64,000 nt of DNA, from assembly GCA_902787685.1 (NCBI GenBank), contig CADAHH010000006.1, forward strand, positions 37,722-101,721, read 5' to 3'. How positions within the stretch are numbered: position 1 is the first letter of the stretch; each line of letters starts with the position of its first letter. Positions 7,432-16,540 of the stretch are shown here, piece after piece. The stretch comes from an uncultured Eubacteriales bacterium (lineage in GTDB: Bacteria; Bacillota; Clostridia; TANB77; CAG-508). Below the pieces are notes generated by a model, which saw nothing but the letters and a program-made list of their open reading frames with translations, was not told the DNA's origin and made no database searches. The translations under genes were made by a program, and so were the position numbers.

Positions 7432-7540
7432 GGGGACAATGGTACCGGTTCTTTTTGTCCCCCTTGGGTCCATTGGTACCGGTTCTTTTTGTCCCCCATG
7501 TATGTTCCCCATGGGTCCATTAGTACCGGTTCTTTTTGTC
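7432..7540 (+). repeat. Array of three REP-like units before the transposase
   Basis: Three copies (7432-7462, 7466-7496, 7513-7540) share TACCGGTTCTTTTTGTC and mostly have GGGGAC or GGGTCC at one end and GTCCC at the other. The first starts one base after the topB stop. They point toward the transposase gene and mirror the array behind it. Confidence 0.85.
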
Positions 7541-7580
7541 AACTTTTTAACAAAAAATTATAATAAAGGAGAGATGCTAT

Positions 7581-8366
7581 TTGCCAAGAAACCTTAGAAT
7601 TTTTTGCAATTCAAAAATATACCATATAATATTAAAAGGTATAGACAATCAAGACATTTTTTATGACAATCAAGATAGATATGTTTTTTTAGAAAACATA
7701 AAGAAATCTCAAAAAAAATATGCTTATAATGTTTTAGCTTATTGTTTAATGAATAATCATGTTCATATGGTTATTCAAGTTGAAAATGATTTATTATCAA
7801 AGGCTATTCAAAGTTTAACAATCAGATATGTTTATTATTTCAATAAGAAATATGACCGTGAAGGTCCATTTGTTCGAAATAGATTTAAAAGTAAAATAAT
7901 TGAAAATCTAAGTTATTTCTTAAAAGTTTGTAGATATGTTCATAGAAATCCAGAAAAAGCTAATATTAATAAAACTGAAAAATACAAATGGAGTAGTTAT
8001 AATGATTATATCAGTGGAGAAGGTATAACCAAAACAAAGATATTATTAAATTATTTTAATAATAATATTAATGACTTTGTAAAATTCACATTACAGAAAG
8101 AATCTTTAGAAGAAGTTTCAAATGAAGCTGATTTTGAACTCATAAGTAAATTAACAGATGAACAGTTAATAAAAATAATAAAAGAAAGATTTAGTCTAAC
8201 GTCATTTGAAGATGTTCCAAAATTCATAAAGGGGTATTCTAAAGAAGAAAAAGAAAAAATAATTAAAAATATTGACAATATTGTAGGAACAAACCCGCGA
8301 CAAATGGCAAGAGTAATTGGAATAAATAGAAAATTAATATATAAAATATTAAAAAGACAAAAATAA
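7581..8366 (+). CDS. REP-associated tyrosine transposase (RAYT, Y1/HUH)
   Basis: 261 residues of the IS200-like Y1 transposase superfamily. MPRNLRIFCNSKIYHIILKG opens the fold; NNHVHMVI holds the HUH metal-binding histidines (about residue 60); LKVCRYVHRNPEKA carries the region of the catalytic tyrosine; WSSYNDYI follows. A C-terminal segment of about 110 residues ends in an HTH-like ARVIGINRKLIYKILKRQK that may read the repeats. RAYT enzymes nick single-stranded palindromic repeats and spread them as non-autonomous units. The start is TTG 7581 behind AAAGGAGAG; ATG 7573 is out of frame. Inverted arrays of the same repeat flank the gene. Confidence 0.9.
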   Translation: MPRNLRIFCNSKIYHIILKGIDNQDIFYDNQDRYVFLENIKKSQKKYAYNVLAYCLMNNHVHMVIQVENDLLSKAIQSLTIRYVYYFNKKYDREGPFVRNRFKSKIIENLSYFLKVCRYVHRNPEKANINKTEKYKWSSYNDYISGEGITKTKILLNYFNNNINDFVKFTLQKESLEEVSNEADFELISKLTDEQLIKIIKERFSLTSFEDVPKFIKGYSKEEKEKIIKNIDNIVGTNPRQMARVIGINRKLIYKILKRQK

Positions 8367-8368
8367 TT

Positions 8369-8474
8369 GGGGGACAAAAAGAACCGGTCCCGATGGACTA
8401 TTGGGGGACAAAAAGAACCGGTCCCGATGGACCCCAAAAAGTGGGGGACAAAAAGAACCGGTACCAATGGACCC
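8369..8474 (-). repeat. Array of three REP-like units after the transposase
   Basis: Three copies (from about 8369, 8403 and 8442) read GGGGGACAAAAAGAACCGGT and are inverted relative to the array at 7432-7540. The first starts right behind the transposase stop. Confidence 0.85.
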
Positions 8475-8590
8475 TAGCAACAACCTCTGTTTCCATTTCC
8501 ACAACAGCAGAATATTAATAATATAAGGATTATAATCCAAATGCAGTCATCATTTAATCCAAAACCACAGCCACCTCTATTTTCTGGCAT
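8474..8590 (-). CDS. Cys-rich single-membrane-helix miniprotein 1
   Basis: Thirty-eight residues, MPENRGGCGFGLNDDCIWII followed by a hydrophobic ILILLIFCCC and a GNGNRGCC end. A GGAGGCG ribosome site precedes it on the minus strand. The form (Cys/Gly head, DC-W-II, hydrophobic helix, Cys/Gly tail) matches tiny YjcZ-like proteins common in spore-forming Bacillota. A paralogue lies just upstream. Function is unknown; a spore-envelope role is a guess. Confidence 0.6.
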   Translation of the reverse strand: MPENRGGCGFGLNDDCIWIIILILLIFCCCGNGNRGCC

Positions 8591-8639
8591 AATATAACGC
8601 CTCCTTTCCAAGAAAAATTAAGTATACTTACTTGGTAAA

Positions 8640-8744
8640 TTAAGAATTAAAATTGTTATCACAACAATTTTTGTTTCCACATCCACCACAGAAAAGAAGT
8701 AAGAAAAGAATAATGAACCAAAGAATATTATCATTATTGCACAT
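8640..8744 (-). CDS. Cys-rich single-membrane-helix miniprotein 2
   Basis: Thirty-four residues, MCNNDNILWFIILFLLLFCG then GCGNKNCCDNNFNS. AAGGAGGTA precedes ATG 8744 on the minus strand. It resembles miniprotein 1 (charged Asn/Asp head, W-x-II, aliphatic helix, Cys/Gly tail) and lies 49 bases upstream of it, so the two form a likely operon. Function unknown. Confidence 0.6.
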   Translation of the reverse strand: MCNNDNILWFIILFLLLFCGGCGNKNCCDNNFNS

Positions 8745-8876
8745 AAAAATACCTCCTTGTTAAAAAATAGTTCTTGGCTCTCTTTTGTATGATATATACT
8801 ATGAAAAATAAAAAAATGTGTTACTTTTTATTGAAATAGAATTTTCTTAATGATATAATTCAAGTATAATTATCAG

Positions 8877-9046
8877 AATTTACAGATACATAATATATAT
8901 TAATTCATTTCTTCCGTTCTCCAAGTTTGCTTAAATTTGTGCCTTAATAAACTTTATTAACCATAATTACTAAGAAAAAAGGATGAATATCTACTACAAG
9001 GGTCGAACTCATCAATTCATTAATATATATTATGTATCTGTAAATT
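8877..9046. repeat. Foldback element, family D/E, copy 1
   Basis: Perfect 28-bp inverted arms (8877-8904 and 9019-9046) enclose about 114 bases. The interior carries GTTCTCCA near one end and GTCGAACTC near the other; both motifs also occur, in reverse orientation, in the element at 26361-26606, whose arms are unrelated in sequence. No ORF inside. It fills most of the 335-base gap before mutL. Confidence 0.7.
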
Positions 9047-9079
9047 AAAAAAATATATTATTCGAAAGGATAAAATTTT

Positions 9080-11422
9080 ATGGGAAACATTGTATTATTA
9101 GATGAATTAACAATTAACAAAATAGCTGCAGGAGAAGTTATTGAAAGACCTGCTTCAGTGGTTAAAGAACTAGTAGAAAATTCAATTGATGCTGGAGCAA
9201 AACATATAACAATAGAAATAAAAAATGGTGGAATATCTTTTATTAGAATTACTGATGATGGAAAAGGAATCCAAAAAGATGATGTTGAAATGGCTTTTGA
9301 AAGACATGCTACAAGCAAAATAAGGTCAGCTGATGACCTTCAAGAAGTTAAATCTATGGGGTTTAGGGGAGAAGCCTTAGCTAGTATTGCAGCAATATCA
9401 AATGTTGAACTAGTAAGCCGTCAAGAAACAGATGAAATAGGAACGAGAATTGTTGTTGAAGGTGGAAAAGTACTATCAATTGATGAAATAGGATGTGCAA
9501 AAGGAACTACAATTACCATAAGAAACCTATTTTTCAATACACCTGTTAGATACAAATTTCTAAAAAAAGATTTTACAGAATCAGGATATATAGAAGATGT
9601 AGTTACAAGAATAGCACTTATTAATTCTGATGTATCAATTAAATATATTAATACTGGAAAAAACGTTATTTCAACAAATGGTAGTGGAAATATTAGAGAT
9701 TCTATATATAATATTTTTGGAAAAGAAGTTACTAATAATTTAATTAATGTAGACTATGAATTCGAATATATAAAAGTTAAAGGAGTAATAGGTAATCCAA
9801 GTATAAGCAGAGCTAATAGATCAAACCAAATATTTTTCGTAAATAATAGATATGTTAAAGATAAAACTTTAAGTTCTGCAGTTGAACAAGCATATAAAGG
9901 ACTATTACCATTTGGCAAATTTCCATTTTTAGTATTAAATATCGAGATGGTTCCATCAAAAGTTGATGTAAATGTACACCCAGCAAAACTAGAAGTCAGA
10001 TTTGCTGAAGAAAGTATTGTATTTAAAGCTGTATATCATGCAATTAAAGATTCATTAGTAAAACAAAATATATCAAATGATGATAAAAAAGTTGATGAAA
10101 ATCAGCTAAAAGTAAGTGCATTTGCTGAAGATGCTTCAAGAAAAAAAGAAGAAGAGAAAGTTGAAAATGAAACAAAACCAATCAACAATCCTATAACATC
10201 AAAACTAGATTTTTCAAATGAAGATGTTTTCAATAAACTAAGGCTTTTACAAGAAGAATTAAAAAAAGAAGTTGAAGATAATCCTAATATTCAATTAACA
10301 GATGAATATAAAAAGATGACAGAACAATTTAATTCATCAATTAATAATGAAATTACTTCATCAACAGAGATTAATGAACAAGTAAATGAAGAAACAAATT
10401 CTGTTGAAGAAGATGAAATAAAAACAGAAGAAAATGAAAATCAAGACTTAATAGAAAAAGAATTAACTCAAGAAAATGAATCAGAAATAGAAGAAAAAGA
10501 ACAATATAATTATGAAAATGATGATAATACTTATGAAAATCAAAGTTTAAAAGAACAACAACTTGAAACCAATAATCAAAAAATAATCGAAGATGAAAAT
10601 ATAGAAACCATTTCTCCAGAAGAAACTATTATAGAGAATGTAGAAGTTGAAGAAGAAGTTCAACAAGAAGATCAAAATTCAGAATTGTCATTTAGGCAAA
10701 TGTATAAAAAACTATTTGGAAAAGAGCCTTATGGTGGAAGAATAATTGAAGAGAATAAAGAAAAAGATAATATTTATGAAATAAATGATGATGATTTTTC
10801 ACAAGACAATATCACCATTTTTGAGAATGAAGAACAATATAACAAGCCAAATTATAATTATATAGGTAGTGCATTTGATAGTTTTGTTATTTTAGAAATT
10901 AAAAATGAATTATTCATTATGGATCAAAAACTTGCAAATGAGAGAATAATGTATGAAAAAATAAAAAATAATTTTAACAATACAGAAGACAAATCATCTC
11001 AAATGCTATTATTACCAGATGTAATAACTTTAGATACAAAACAAATGAATATTGTTAAAGATAATACAAACCTATTTGAAAAAGCTGGATTTACTTTAGA
11101 AGAATTTGGAGAAAACACTATAAAACTAATTGGAGTTCCAGAAATATGTGTGGATTTAAATACTGAAGAATTATTTAAAGAAGTATTAGAAGAGATAAAT
11201 CAAGCTCCAAGAAATGATGAAAGGCAAAAAGAAGAAAAATTCATTGATGCAATTTCTTCAAGAGTTGCGTCAAGAATGCCAATCAATAAATCTAAAGAAG
11301 ATATAGAAAGCCTAATAGATGAATTACTAAGCTTACCAAATCCTTTTGTAAATGCACAAGGCAAGCCTTTAGTAATAAAAATGACAAGATATGAAATAGA
11401 AAGAAAATTTGCAAGGAAATAG
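9080..11422 (+). CDS. mutL: DNA mismatch repair protein MutL
   Basis: 780 residues, long for MutL. The N-terminal GHKL ATPase is intact (ELVENSIDAGA, DDGKGI, RHATSKI, GFRGEALASIAA), followed by the transducer domain (NVHPAKLEVRF). Residues ~335-570 are a highly acidic Glu/Asn-rich linker. The C-terminal endonuclease site of Bacillota MutL is degenerate: the DQHA(X)2E(X)4E motif reads DQKLANERIMYE (Asp615, Lys617 in place of His), the Cys motif ACKxAI reads SRVASR, and CPHGRP reads NAQGKP (758-763). MutL couples MutS mismatch recognition to excision; this copy probably does not nick. No mutS is in the window. Confidence 0.95.
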   Translation: MGNIVLLDELTINKIAAGEVIERPASVVKELVENSIDAGAKHITIEIKNGGISFIRITDDGKGIQKDDVEMAFERHATSKIRSADDLQEVKSMGFRGEALASIAAISNVELVSRQETDEIGTRIVVEGGKVLSIDEIGCAKGTTITIRNLFFNTPVRYKFLKKDFTESGYIEDVVTRIALINSDVSIKYINTGKNVISTNGSGNIRDSIYNIFGKEVTNNLINVDYEFEYIKVKGVIGNPSISRANRSNQIFFVNNRYVKDKTLSSAVEQAYKGLLPFGKFPFLVLNIEMVPSKVDVNVHPAKLEVRFAEESIVFKAVYHAIKDSLVKQNISNDDKKVDENQLKVSAFAEDASRKKEEEKVENETKPINNPITSKLDFSNEDVFNKLRLLQEELKKEVEDNPNIQLTDEYKKMTEQFNSSINNEITSSTEINEQVNEETNSVEEDEIKTEENENQDLIEKELTQENESEIEEKEQYNYENDDNTYENQSLKEQQLETNNQKIIEDENIETISPEETIIENVEVEEEVQQEDQNSELSFRQMYKKLFGKEPYGGRIIEENKEKDNIYEINDDDFSQDNITIFENEEQYNKPNYNYIGSAFDSFVILEIKNELFIMDQKLANERIMYEKIKNNFNNTEDKSSQMLLLPDVITLDTKQMNIVKDNTNLFEKAGFTLEEFGENTIKLIGVPEICVDLNTEELFKEVLEEINQAPRNDERQKEEKFIDAISSRVASRMPINKSKEDIESLIDELLSLPNPFVNAQGKPLVIKMTRYEIERKFARK

Positions 11423-11443
11423 TTGGAAAAATGATTTGCTTCA

Positions 11444-11473
11444 CTTGACATAATACAAAAATAATAATATAAT
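11444..11473 (+). promoter_or_regulatory. Promoter of the HipA-like kinase group
   Basis: TTGACA (11444-11449), 18-base spacer, TATAAT (11468-11473). Confidence 0.7.
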
Positions 11474-11530
11474 AGAAATAATGTTTTAGTGGATTAGTTT
11501 TATGTTAATTTGTGTATGAGGGGGAATAAA

Positions 11531-12559
11531 ATGGAATCAAATACAAGTAATTATGAGTATCCAATAAGTAAGATAGATCATTCACAAGTAATTAGAAGAA
11601 TATATACTGATTCTAATAGACTTTTATTTGAGATATTGAAAGATGGAAAGACAGCTATTTTTAAACCTACGTTAAATCTTAGAATGAAAAGTGTTGATAT
11701 AGCTAAAGGAAAAGAAACATGCTCCCAGTATGGAGAATTTATTGCTCATATGATGTTAAAAAAAATGGGGATTCAATCATGCAAAGTAGAAATGGTAACA
11801 AGACATATAGTCAATCCTCGTTCTAAATCAAGAAAAGGAAACGATGTTCCCGGTGCAATTTCATATTATGAATTAAGACCAGGAGAAATACTAATTCCAG
11901 CATCAACTGCCATTTTACGTTATTTAGATCAATATAATAACATGAGCGGTACATTTAACAGTAATAATATTGAAACAGTAATTGCAGCATTTATGTATTA
12001 TGCTAATAAATATGGTAATGCATCTGAAGATGAAAAAAAGAAAATAAAACAATCTATTATTGAAATGACTATGTTTGATTGTAGATGTGCTAATAGAGAT
12101 AGACATGATGAAAACTATGGACTAGCATTGAAGGATGGAACAGTTAGATTTTATCCATTATTTGATAATGAGTATATTTTGGGATTTTCCGAAACTACCA
12201 CAGAAATGGAAAAAAATATGCAAACAGCATTTGGAATGCAAGAACATATTTCTAGGGATTTGTGGTCAGTGATGTCTGCTGCTGAAAAACAGACAAATGT
12301 ATCATCTAGTTCGATGTTAGCACATCTTTTTGCAAAATATCCTGATGAATCACGAAAGGCATATGAAAAAATCATGAGTGTTAGTGAAGCTGATTTAGAT
12401 GAAATTATGAATGAGTGTGAAAATTTGCCAGACAGAAGAAAAGAATATGCTATGAAAATTTTTAGAATTAGAGAACAGGAATTAAAAATGATTTATAATG
12501 AATACATAGGTATACCTACAGAGAAACCAACTATATCTGAAGCAATTGAAGAAAAGTGA
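11531..12559 (+). CDS. HipA-like Ser/Thr protein kinase 1
   Basis: 342 residues from ATG 11531, which follows GAGGGGG; upstream in-frame starts lack a ribosome site. FDCRCANRDRHDENYGLALK carries the NxDRHxxNxG catalytic loop of HipA kinases (Asp190), and FYPLFDNEYILGF carries the metal-binding DNE. Residues 30-60 (LLFEILKDGKTAIFKPT) resemble the nucleotide-binding start. HipA kinases phosphorylate a few proteins, such as glutamyl-tRNA synthetase; targets here are unknown. It lacks the HipA N-terminal subdomain, which may be supplied by the small gene that follows. A second, distant kinase lies further on. Confidence 0.75.
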   Translation: MESNTSNYEYPISKIDHSQVIRRIYTDSNRLLFEILKDGKTAIFKPTLNLRMKSVDIAKGKETCSQYGEFIAHMMLKKMGIQSCKVEMVTRHIVNPRSKSRKGNDVPGAISYYELRPGEILIPASTAILRYLDQYNNMSGTFNSNNIETVIAAFMYYANKYGNASEDEKKKIKQSIIEMTMFDCRCANRDRHDENYGLALKDGTVRFYPLFDNEYILGFSETTTEMEKNMQTAFGMQEHISRDLWSVMSAAEKQTNVSSSSMLAHLFAKYPDESRKAYEKIMSVSEADLDEIMNECENLPDRRKEYAMKIFRIREQELKMIYNEYIGIPTEKPTISEAIEEK

Positions 12560-12646
12560 TAAGAGCTACGACTTGAAAAAATATACTTAAGAACGAATAA
12601 TAGATTTGTATTAATTATTGATTAATAGTAAAAGGATGTGGTTAAA

Positions 12647-13021
12647 ATGGAATGTTTGTATTTAAAATGGGTAGATTATAAAACAAGCAATAAGTATATT
12701 ATAGGAGCATTATGCAGAGATAAGGAAAATAAAAAGTATTTTTTTAAACTTGATGCAGATTATATGCGCAAAGCGGAAAAATCTGGATTTTCACCTGCAG
12801 TATTACCATTTTCTCATGTTAATAAAATATATGAAAGCGAAACTTTGTTTCCAATATTTAGAATGAGAGTACCTAGAATTGAAAATATGGATAAAGATGA
12901 ATTAGAAGAATTGCTTGAAGAGGTTGGATTAAAAGAATTTGATGAATTTGAATTTTTAAAGAAAACAAAAGGAGAATCGGTTTTAGATAGATTTATTCTT
13001 GAAGAAAGTAGGAATAATTAA
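12647..13021 (+). CDS. Small protein resembling a HipA N-terminal subdomain (HipS-like)
   Basis: 124 residues from ATG 12647, nine bases after an AAAAGGATG site; GTG 12638 is too close to it. The product starts MECLYLKWVDY and contains PAVLPFSHVNKIYESETLFP and an acidic helix (KDELEELLEEVG). Its size and its place directly before a HipA-like kinase recall the separate N-subdomain-1 protein of HipBST systems. The similarity is architectural and not certain. The gap to the next gene is 3 bases, so translation is likely coupled. Confidence 0.45.
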   Translation: MECLYLKWVDYKTSNKYIIGALCRDKENKKYFFKLDADYMRKAEKSGFSPAVLPFSHVNKIYESETLFPIFRMRVPRIENMDKDELEELLEEVGLKEFDEFEFLKKTKGESVLDRFILEESRNN

Positions 13022-13024
13022 AAT

Positions 13025-14158
13025 ATGGTCACAAAAGGTATATTTATAGATATTGATAGTTTATACGTAAAAGGAAAAAGAGAGTTTATTGGAGTAACTC
13101 AGCCTAAGTTCTGGTATTATAGTATGAAAAATCCTAATGATATGATACTTGTAAAAAGACAATCTTCCCTTAGTACCAAAAAGAATGTTCCCAAAAGCCC
13201 AACTTTCAATCATTTTGGAGAATATATGGGATATAAAATTGCTGAACAAATTGATATTAAGGCATGTCCAGTCGACTTAGGAACATTATATGATACTAAG
13301 AATAGATATTCAAAAACAATGATTTTTTATACAGTATGTGCATCACATAAATTAATTGAGACCGGAGCAGTATTCTCTTTTGGAGAAAATATTATTTGTG
13401 AATTTCTTAATACTAATACAATAGAATTACATACGGTATTGAAAAAAATTGATAGTTTATATCATTCAAATAGTTACATACCAAGTGATTTAGAAAACAA
13501 TGTTGATATTATAATAGCAGCATTGAGTTGGAAAACTAGAAAATATGAACATAACATTGGAAAAAGAACAGAAGATGAAATTGAACAGGATGTGAGAGAT
13601 AATGTACGAACTATAATATATATGATTTTATATGACTGTATTTTTGGAAATTATGATAGGCATTCACAAAACTGGGCAGTACAAATGAGTAAAGAAAGTG
13701 GAAAACTAACGGTATATCCATTATACGATAATGAAGCTGTATTTGGTTTAAATAGACCAGTATCTGAAATTAATGAAATATTTTTAGATACTAAGGACAT
13801 GCAAAAAAAAATAGATTCTATATTGTGTTCAAGAATGGGAATAAAGGGAGCAAATTCGAAAGTTTCATATGATAAAATGATTTCCTATTTAATAGATGAA
13901 TACCCAGATTATACTATTCCAGCTTTAAAGAGTATTATTTCAAAAATAGATAATAGATTTGTTGAGAGTATATATGATAGTTTTAAAGGAATAAGTACAA
14001 GAGGAGAGCATGCTGAAGAATTAACAGAGAAAGATGAACTTCCAGATATATATAGAATTTTTGGACTATATGTTTTTAATCAACGTATAAATAGTATTAG
14101 AGGCATATTAGACAAATCAAAACAAGTGAAAAAAGAAAAATTAGAGAGACAGATGTAA
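13025..14158 (+). CDS. HipA-like Ser/Thr protein kinase 2
   Basis: 377 residues. YDCIFGNYDRHSQNWAVQ holds the DRHxxN catalytic loop (Asp211) and VYPLYDNEAVFGL the metal-binding DNE. The N-terminal part (PNDMILVKRQSSLSTKKN) resembles the HipA nucleotide-binding segment. It is only distantly similar to kinase 1, so this is an old pair, not a recent duplication. No HipB-like HTH regulator is nearby. The group sits between mutL and typA on the plus strand and ends 28 bases before typA. Confidence 0.72.
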   Translation: MVTKGIFIDIDSLYVKGKREFIGVTQPKFWYYSMKNPNDMILVKRQSSLSTKKNVPKSPTFNHFGEYMGYKIAEQIDIKACPVDLGTLYDTKNRYSKTMIFYTVCASHKLIETGAVFSFGENIICEFLNTNTIELHTVLKKIDSLYHSNSYIPSDLENNVDIIIAALSWKTRKYEHNIGKRTEDEIEQDVRDNVRTIIYMILYDCIFGNYDRHSQNWAVQMSKESGKLTVYPLYDNEAVFGLNRPVSEINEIFLDTKDMQKKIDSILCSRMGIKGANSKVSYDKMISYLIDEYPDYTIPALKSIISKIDNRFVESIYDSFKGISTRGEHAEELTEKDELPDIYRIFGLYVFNQRINSIRGILDKSKQVKKEKLERQM

Positions 14159-14186
14159 TATAATAAAAAAAAAGAAGGAGCAAAAA

Positions 14187-16007
14187 ATGATAAACGAAAA
14201 AATTAGAAACATAGCAATAATCGCACACGTAGACCATGGAAAAACTACACTTGTTGATAGTTTATTAAGACAAAGCCATATTTTTAGAGATAATGAGCAA
14301 GTTCAAGAAAGAGTAATGGACTCAAATGACTTAGAAAAAGAAAGAGGAATTACAATTCTTTCTAAAAATACATCTATTACATATAAAGATATTAAAATAA
14401 ATATAGTAGATACTCCTGGACATGCAGACTTTGGAGGAGAAGTAGAAAGAGTATTAAAAACAGTTGATGGAGTACTTTTATTAGTCGATAGTTTTGAAGG
14501 TGTTATGCCTCAAACAAGAGAAGTTTTGAAAAAAGCATTAGCACTTAATTTAAAACCAATAGTAGTTATAAATAAAATAGATAGACCTGGAGCAACACCT
14601 GAAAAAGTTGTTGACCAAGTTATGGAACTATTTATAGAACTTGATGCAAATGATGACCAATTAGAGTTCCCAGTAGTATATGCATCAGCTAAAAATGGAG
14701 TATCAAAATTAGATTTATCAGATCCAGATAGTGATATGACACCATTATTTGAAACAATGATAAATACAATAAAAGCACCTCAGTGTGATGAAGATGGAAC
14801 AAGCCAAATGCTAGTATCTAACATAGACTATGATGATTATGTTGGAAGGATAGGTGTTGGTAGAGTAGAACGTGGTCATTTTAAAGTTGGACAAGTGGTT
14901 TCAATAGTAAAATCAGATGATTCAGTTTATACAGGCAAAATTGCTAAATTATATACACATGTTGGACTAAAAAAAGAAGAAGTTCAGGAAGTTTCAGCAG
15001 GAGATATAATAGAATTTGCAGGAATTGCAGATATCAGCATTGGTGAAACAGTATGTGACCCTGAAAATATCGAAAAAATACCATTTGTAAATATTGATGA
15101 ACCAACAGTTACAATGACATTTTCAGTTAATAATGGACCATTTGCAGGAAGAGAAGGTGAGTTTGTTACTTCTCGACATATCAGAGATAGATTATTTAAA
15201 GAACTTGAAAGAAACGTATCTTTAAGAGTAAAAGAAGGAGACACACCAGATTCTTTTGAAGTATCAGGAAGAGGAGAACTACATCTATCAGTATTAATTG
15301 AAACAATGAGAAGAGAAGGCTTTGAATTATTAGTTTCTCGTCCAAAAGTTATAATAAAAGAAATAAATGGAGTAAAATGTGAGCCAGTAGAAACTTTAGT
15401 AGTTAATATTCCAGATGACTCTGTTGGAACAGTTATAGAAAAACTAGGAAGAAGAAAAGGTGAAATGGTTAACATGGAGCCAGCTGAAACAGGGCACACA
15501 AAGATTGAGTTTAATATCCCAGCAAGAGGCTTAATTGGATATAGAACTGAATTTTTAACAGACACAAAAGGTGAAGGAACAATGGCAACTATGTTTAAAG
15601 GATATGAACCATTTAAAGGTGATGTTGTAGCACGTGTTAGAGGAACAATAGTTGCATTTGAAGCAGGTAAATCAATCACATATGGATTATATAATGCTCA
15701 AGAAAAAGGTGATTTATTTATAGGACCTGGAGTAGATGTTTATGAAGGAATGATAGTTGGACTTAATTCAAGAGGAGAAGATTTAGCTGTAAATGTATGT
15801 AAAGAAAAACATTTAACAAACACAAGAGCATCTGGTTCAGATGAAGCATTAAGACTAGTTCCACCAATTCAAATGAGCTTAGAAAAAGCAATTGAATTTA
15901 TACAAGATGATGAACTAGTAGAAGTTACGCCAAAATCAATTAGACTAAGAAAGAAAATACTAAATAATAAAGAAAGAGAAAGAGCTGCTAGAAATAGCGG
16001 AAAATAA
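14187..16007 (+). CDS. typA: Translational GTPase TypA/BipA
   Basis: 606 residues. GTPase motifs are G1 AHVDHGKTTL, G2 RGITI, G3 DTPGHADFGGE and G4 NKID, followed by EF-G-like domains and the TypA-specific C-terminal domain (LFIGPGVDVYEGMIVG, LTNTRASGSDEALRL). It binds ribosomes and aids assembly or translation under stress, notably in the cold. AGAAGGAGC precedes ATG 14187. Length is typical. Confidence 0.97.
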   Translation: MINEKIRNIAIIAHVDHGKTTLVDSLLRQSHIFRDNEQVQERVMDSNDLEKERGITILSKNTSITYKDIKINIVDTPGHADFGGEVERVLKTVDGVLLLVDSFEGVMPQTREVLKKALALNLKPIVVINKIDRPGATPEKVVDQVMELFIELDANDDQLEFPVVYASAKNGVSKLDLSDPDSDMTPLFETMINTIKAPQCDEDGTSQMLVSNIDYDDYVGRIGVGRVERGHFKVGQVVSIVKSDDSVYTGKIAKLYTHVGLKKEEVQEVSAGDIIEFAGIADISIGETVCDPENIEKIPFVNIDEPTVTMTFSVNNGPFAGREGEFVTSRHIRDRLFKELERNVSLRVKEGDTPDSFEVSGRGELHLSVLIETMRREGFELLVSRPKVIIKEINGVKCEPVETLVVNIPDDSVGTVIEKLGRRKGEMVNMEPAETGHTKIEFNIPARGLIGYRTEFLTDTKGEGTMATMFKGYEPFKGDVVARVRGTIVAFEAGKSITYGLYNAQEKGDLFIGPGVDVYEGMIVGLNSRGEDLAVNVCKEKHLTNTRASGSDEALRLVPPIQMSLEKAIEFIQDDELVEVTPKSIRLRKKILNNKERERAARNSGK

Positions 16008-16020
16008 AGGTGAAATTAAT

Positions 16021-16407
16021 ATGAATGAACAAATAGATGAAAATGTAAAAAAATATATTCCAAATATTTTATATGGACAAACAGATGAGGAAATTATAAA
16101 AAAGATTTTGGATTTTGATAATGAAACACAGACAAATTATGCATATATTGAAAATATGAAAAATAAGATTGATTTGTATAGAACTAAAATAGATATGTTT
16201 TTTAATGATGCTAAGATTGAAGAAGTTCTTATAAGTAACGACGGAAATTTAATGTTTGCAAAAATTGATTTAGCCAAAAAACTAATAGAATCATTGCAAT
16301 TACCTAATCAAATAAAAGAATCAGTGGAAAGGTATGCTGAAAGGGTTTTAAATGAGTATTGGACAAGAAATCAAAGAACTAAAAATAAACATAGTTATGA
16401 AAGATAA
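16021..16407 (+). CDS. Uncharacterised 128-residue protein
   Basis: The gene begins 13 bases after typA behind AAAGGTG and is likely in its transcript. The product (MNEQIDENVKKYIPNILYGQ...) is charged, predicted helical and without signal peptide, membrane segment or recognisable domain. Sequence composition is like that of its neighbours. Confidence 0.65.
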   Translation: MNEQIDENVKKYIPNILYGQTDEEIIKKILDFDNETQTNYAYIENMKNKIDLYRTKIDMFFNDAKIEEVLISNDGNLMFAKIDLAKKLIESLQLPNQIKESVERYAERVLNEYWTRNQRTKNKHSYER

Positions 16408-16455
16408 TTATTTTTATAAAATTATATGCAAATAAATAATAGAGGAGATTTCTAT

Positions 16456-16506
16456 ATGTCAAAAAGTTATGAAACCAGGTATACATATAGAAAAACACGA
16501 CAATGA
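16456..16506 (+). pseudogene. Short remnant ORF
   Basis: A GAGGAGA ribosome site is followed by ATG 16456 and 16 codons (MSKSYETRYTYRKTRQ), then a stop. In an overlapping frame the same bases read KPGIHIEKHDND. It looks like the frame-broken beginning of a lost gene; the family is not recognised. Confidence 0.25.
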
Positions 16507-16540
16507 TATGTGAAAAATTCTAAAAAAGGAAATGGAAAAC

